Shown piece after piece: positions 5,305 to 6,124 of a DNA stretch of 6,124 nucleotides (positions are counted from its first letter, which is position 1; each line of letters begins with the position of its first letter). Both the position numbers and the translations under genes were made by a program. The stretch is from Candidatus Avimonoglobus intestinipullorum (GTDB lineage Bacteria; Bacillota; Clostridia; UBA1381). A model generated the notes under the pieces. It was given only the letters and a program-made list of their open reading frames with translations, did not search any database and was not told the DNA's origin. The DNA is taken from the NCBI GenBank assembly GCA_018714645.1, contig DVND01000154.1:1-6124 (forward strand), in the 5' to 3' direction.

Positions 5305-6124
5305 ATGGAATGGGCGCCATACGCGGTAAAAGAGCAGCTGCACATATCCGCATTTTATTCGATGTTTCAAATCAAGTGCGATAAAACGTTTGTATTCCCC
5401 GGCGAAACACATAACTTTTGGGAGTGCGTATACGTGGAAAACGGCTCCATATGCGTATCGGCGGATGAGCGCGTGTATAATATGCACGCAGGTGAGATGA
5501 TCTTCCACAAGCCGTACGAGCTGCACAAATTTTACACGGCCGGTGAAAAAAATGCCGAATTGTTTATCTTTTCCTTCGCTGCGGAAGGCGGGCTCAGCAA
5601 TTATTTTTGCAACAAGGTTTTCTATCTGTCAGAAAAACAACGGCGAATCATTGAAATTTTATTGGATTATATGCAAACGCAAGCAGACAAACTGCATCTT
5701 TATGCGGAAAACGGGCAGACGGATATGTTCCTTCTCCCGTTTGGCACAATCCCGGAATATGCGCAGATTGTGGCGACCCATATTTATATGTTATTTTTTT
5801 CCCTATTCAACAGCAGCGAATCCCGTCCCGTTTCCAATGCACATGATTCCATCATTTTCAGTGAGGCGGTAAACTATATGAACCAACGGATATGCGACAA
5901 CCCTTCCGTATGCGAGCTTGCAAAAAAAGTGGGCGTGAGCCAAGCAAGTCTGAAACGGGTTTTTCGGAAATATGCGGGGCTTGGCGTACATCAATATTTT
6001 TTGAAATTAAAATTAAAATGTGCCACCGAGATGCTCAAAAACGGCAGTTCCGTAACCGCTGCCGCCGAAAATCTGGGGTTCAGCAGCCAGGGGTACTTTA
6101 CAAAAGCATTCCAAAGAGAAACCG
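5305..6124 (+). CDS. AraC-family transcriptional regulator with cupin sensor domain (3' end outside window)
   Basis: The frame opens at ATG 5305 behind GGAGGA (5290-5295, 9-nt spacing) and stays open for 273 codons to the window edge, so the C-terminus is missing. Residues from about 28 to 92 form an AraC-type cupin arm (FPGETHNFWECVYVENG ... AGEMIFHKPYELHKF), which normally binds the inducing sugar or metabolite. The middle segment, about 105-175, is helical and probably dimerises. The C-terminal domain has two helix-turn-helix units, about 201-222 (SVCELAKKVGVSQASLKRVF) and 250-270 (VTAAAENLGFSSQGYFTKAF), the second being the conserved AraC signature. At most a few tens of residues should be missing. 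The gene is divergent from the amino-sugar operon across 144 bp, the usual layout for a local activator, so it probably controls that operon in response to an amino sugar or its phosphate. The ligand is not known. Confidence 0.92.
   Translation, partial: MEWAPYAVKEQLHISAFYSMFQIKCDKTFVFPGETHNFWECVYVENGSICVSADERVYNMHAGEMIFHKPYELHKFYTAGEKNAELFIFSFAAEGGLSNYFCNKVFYLSEKQRRIIEILLDYMQTQADKLHLYAENGQTDMFLLPFGTIPEYAQIVATHIYMLFFSLFNSSESRPVSNAHDSIIFSEAVNYMNQRICDNPSVCELAKKVGVSQASLKRVFRKYAGLGVHQYFLKLKLKCATEMLKNGSSVTAAAENLGFSSQGYFTKAFQRET

Overview
The window looks like a chromosomal piece from a Firmicute, most likely a gut-type Clostridia. This rests on a Bacillus/Clostridium-type short NagB domain with the GxNGHIGFNEP motif, strong GGAGG-type ribosome binding sites, a textbook TTGACA-17-TATAAT promoter, a tRNA gene that encodes its CCA end, and moderate GC. 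The genus cannot be fixed from sequence alone.

Layout from left to right. (1) At 8-47 a strong hairpin with a T-run terminates an unseen + strand gene to the left. (2) On the - strand, at 76-256, is an independent tRNA-Leu(UAA) unit with its own promoter and a probable terminator. (3) A four-gene operon on the - strand is read from about 5213 down to a terminator at 279-309. In order of transcription it encodes a sugar nucleotidyltransferase (frameshifted here), a NahK-like N-acetylhexosamine 1-kinase, a GH109-like NAD-dependent glycosidase of the Gfo/Idh/MocA fold, and one 532-residue polypeptide that joins a complete glucosamine-6-phosphate deaminase (NagB) to a complete ROK-family sugar kinase. 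(4) At 5161-5304 is a short divergent control region. (5) From 5305 to the right edge, on the + strand, is an AraC-family regulator with a cupin sensor domain; its last residues lie outside the window.

Taken together this is an amino-sugar utilisation or salvage locus under probable local AraC control. The inferred logic is that the cytoplasmic GH109-like enzyme releases an N-acetylhexosamine (GalNAc is the family's known product) from an imported glycan. The 1-kinase makes the sugar 1-phosphate, and the nucleotidyltransferase could activate that to a nucleotide sugar. The NagB-ROK protein serves the other fate: C6 phosphorylation and deamination to fructose 6-phosphate. No transporter, NagA deacetylase, phosphomutase or epimerase lies in the window, so the pathway is incomplete as seen. 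The most unusual item is the NagB-ROK fusion, which has almost no linker.
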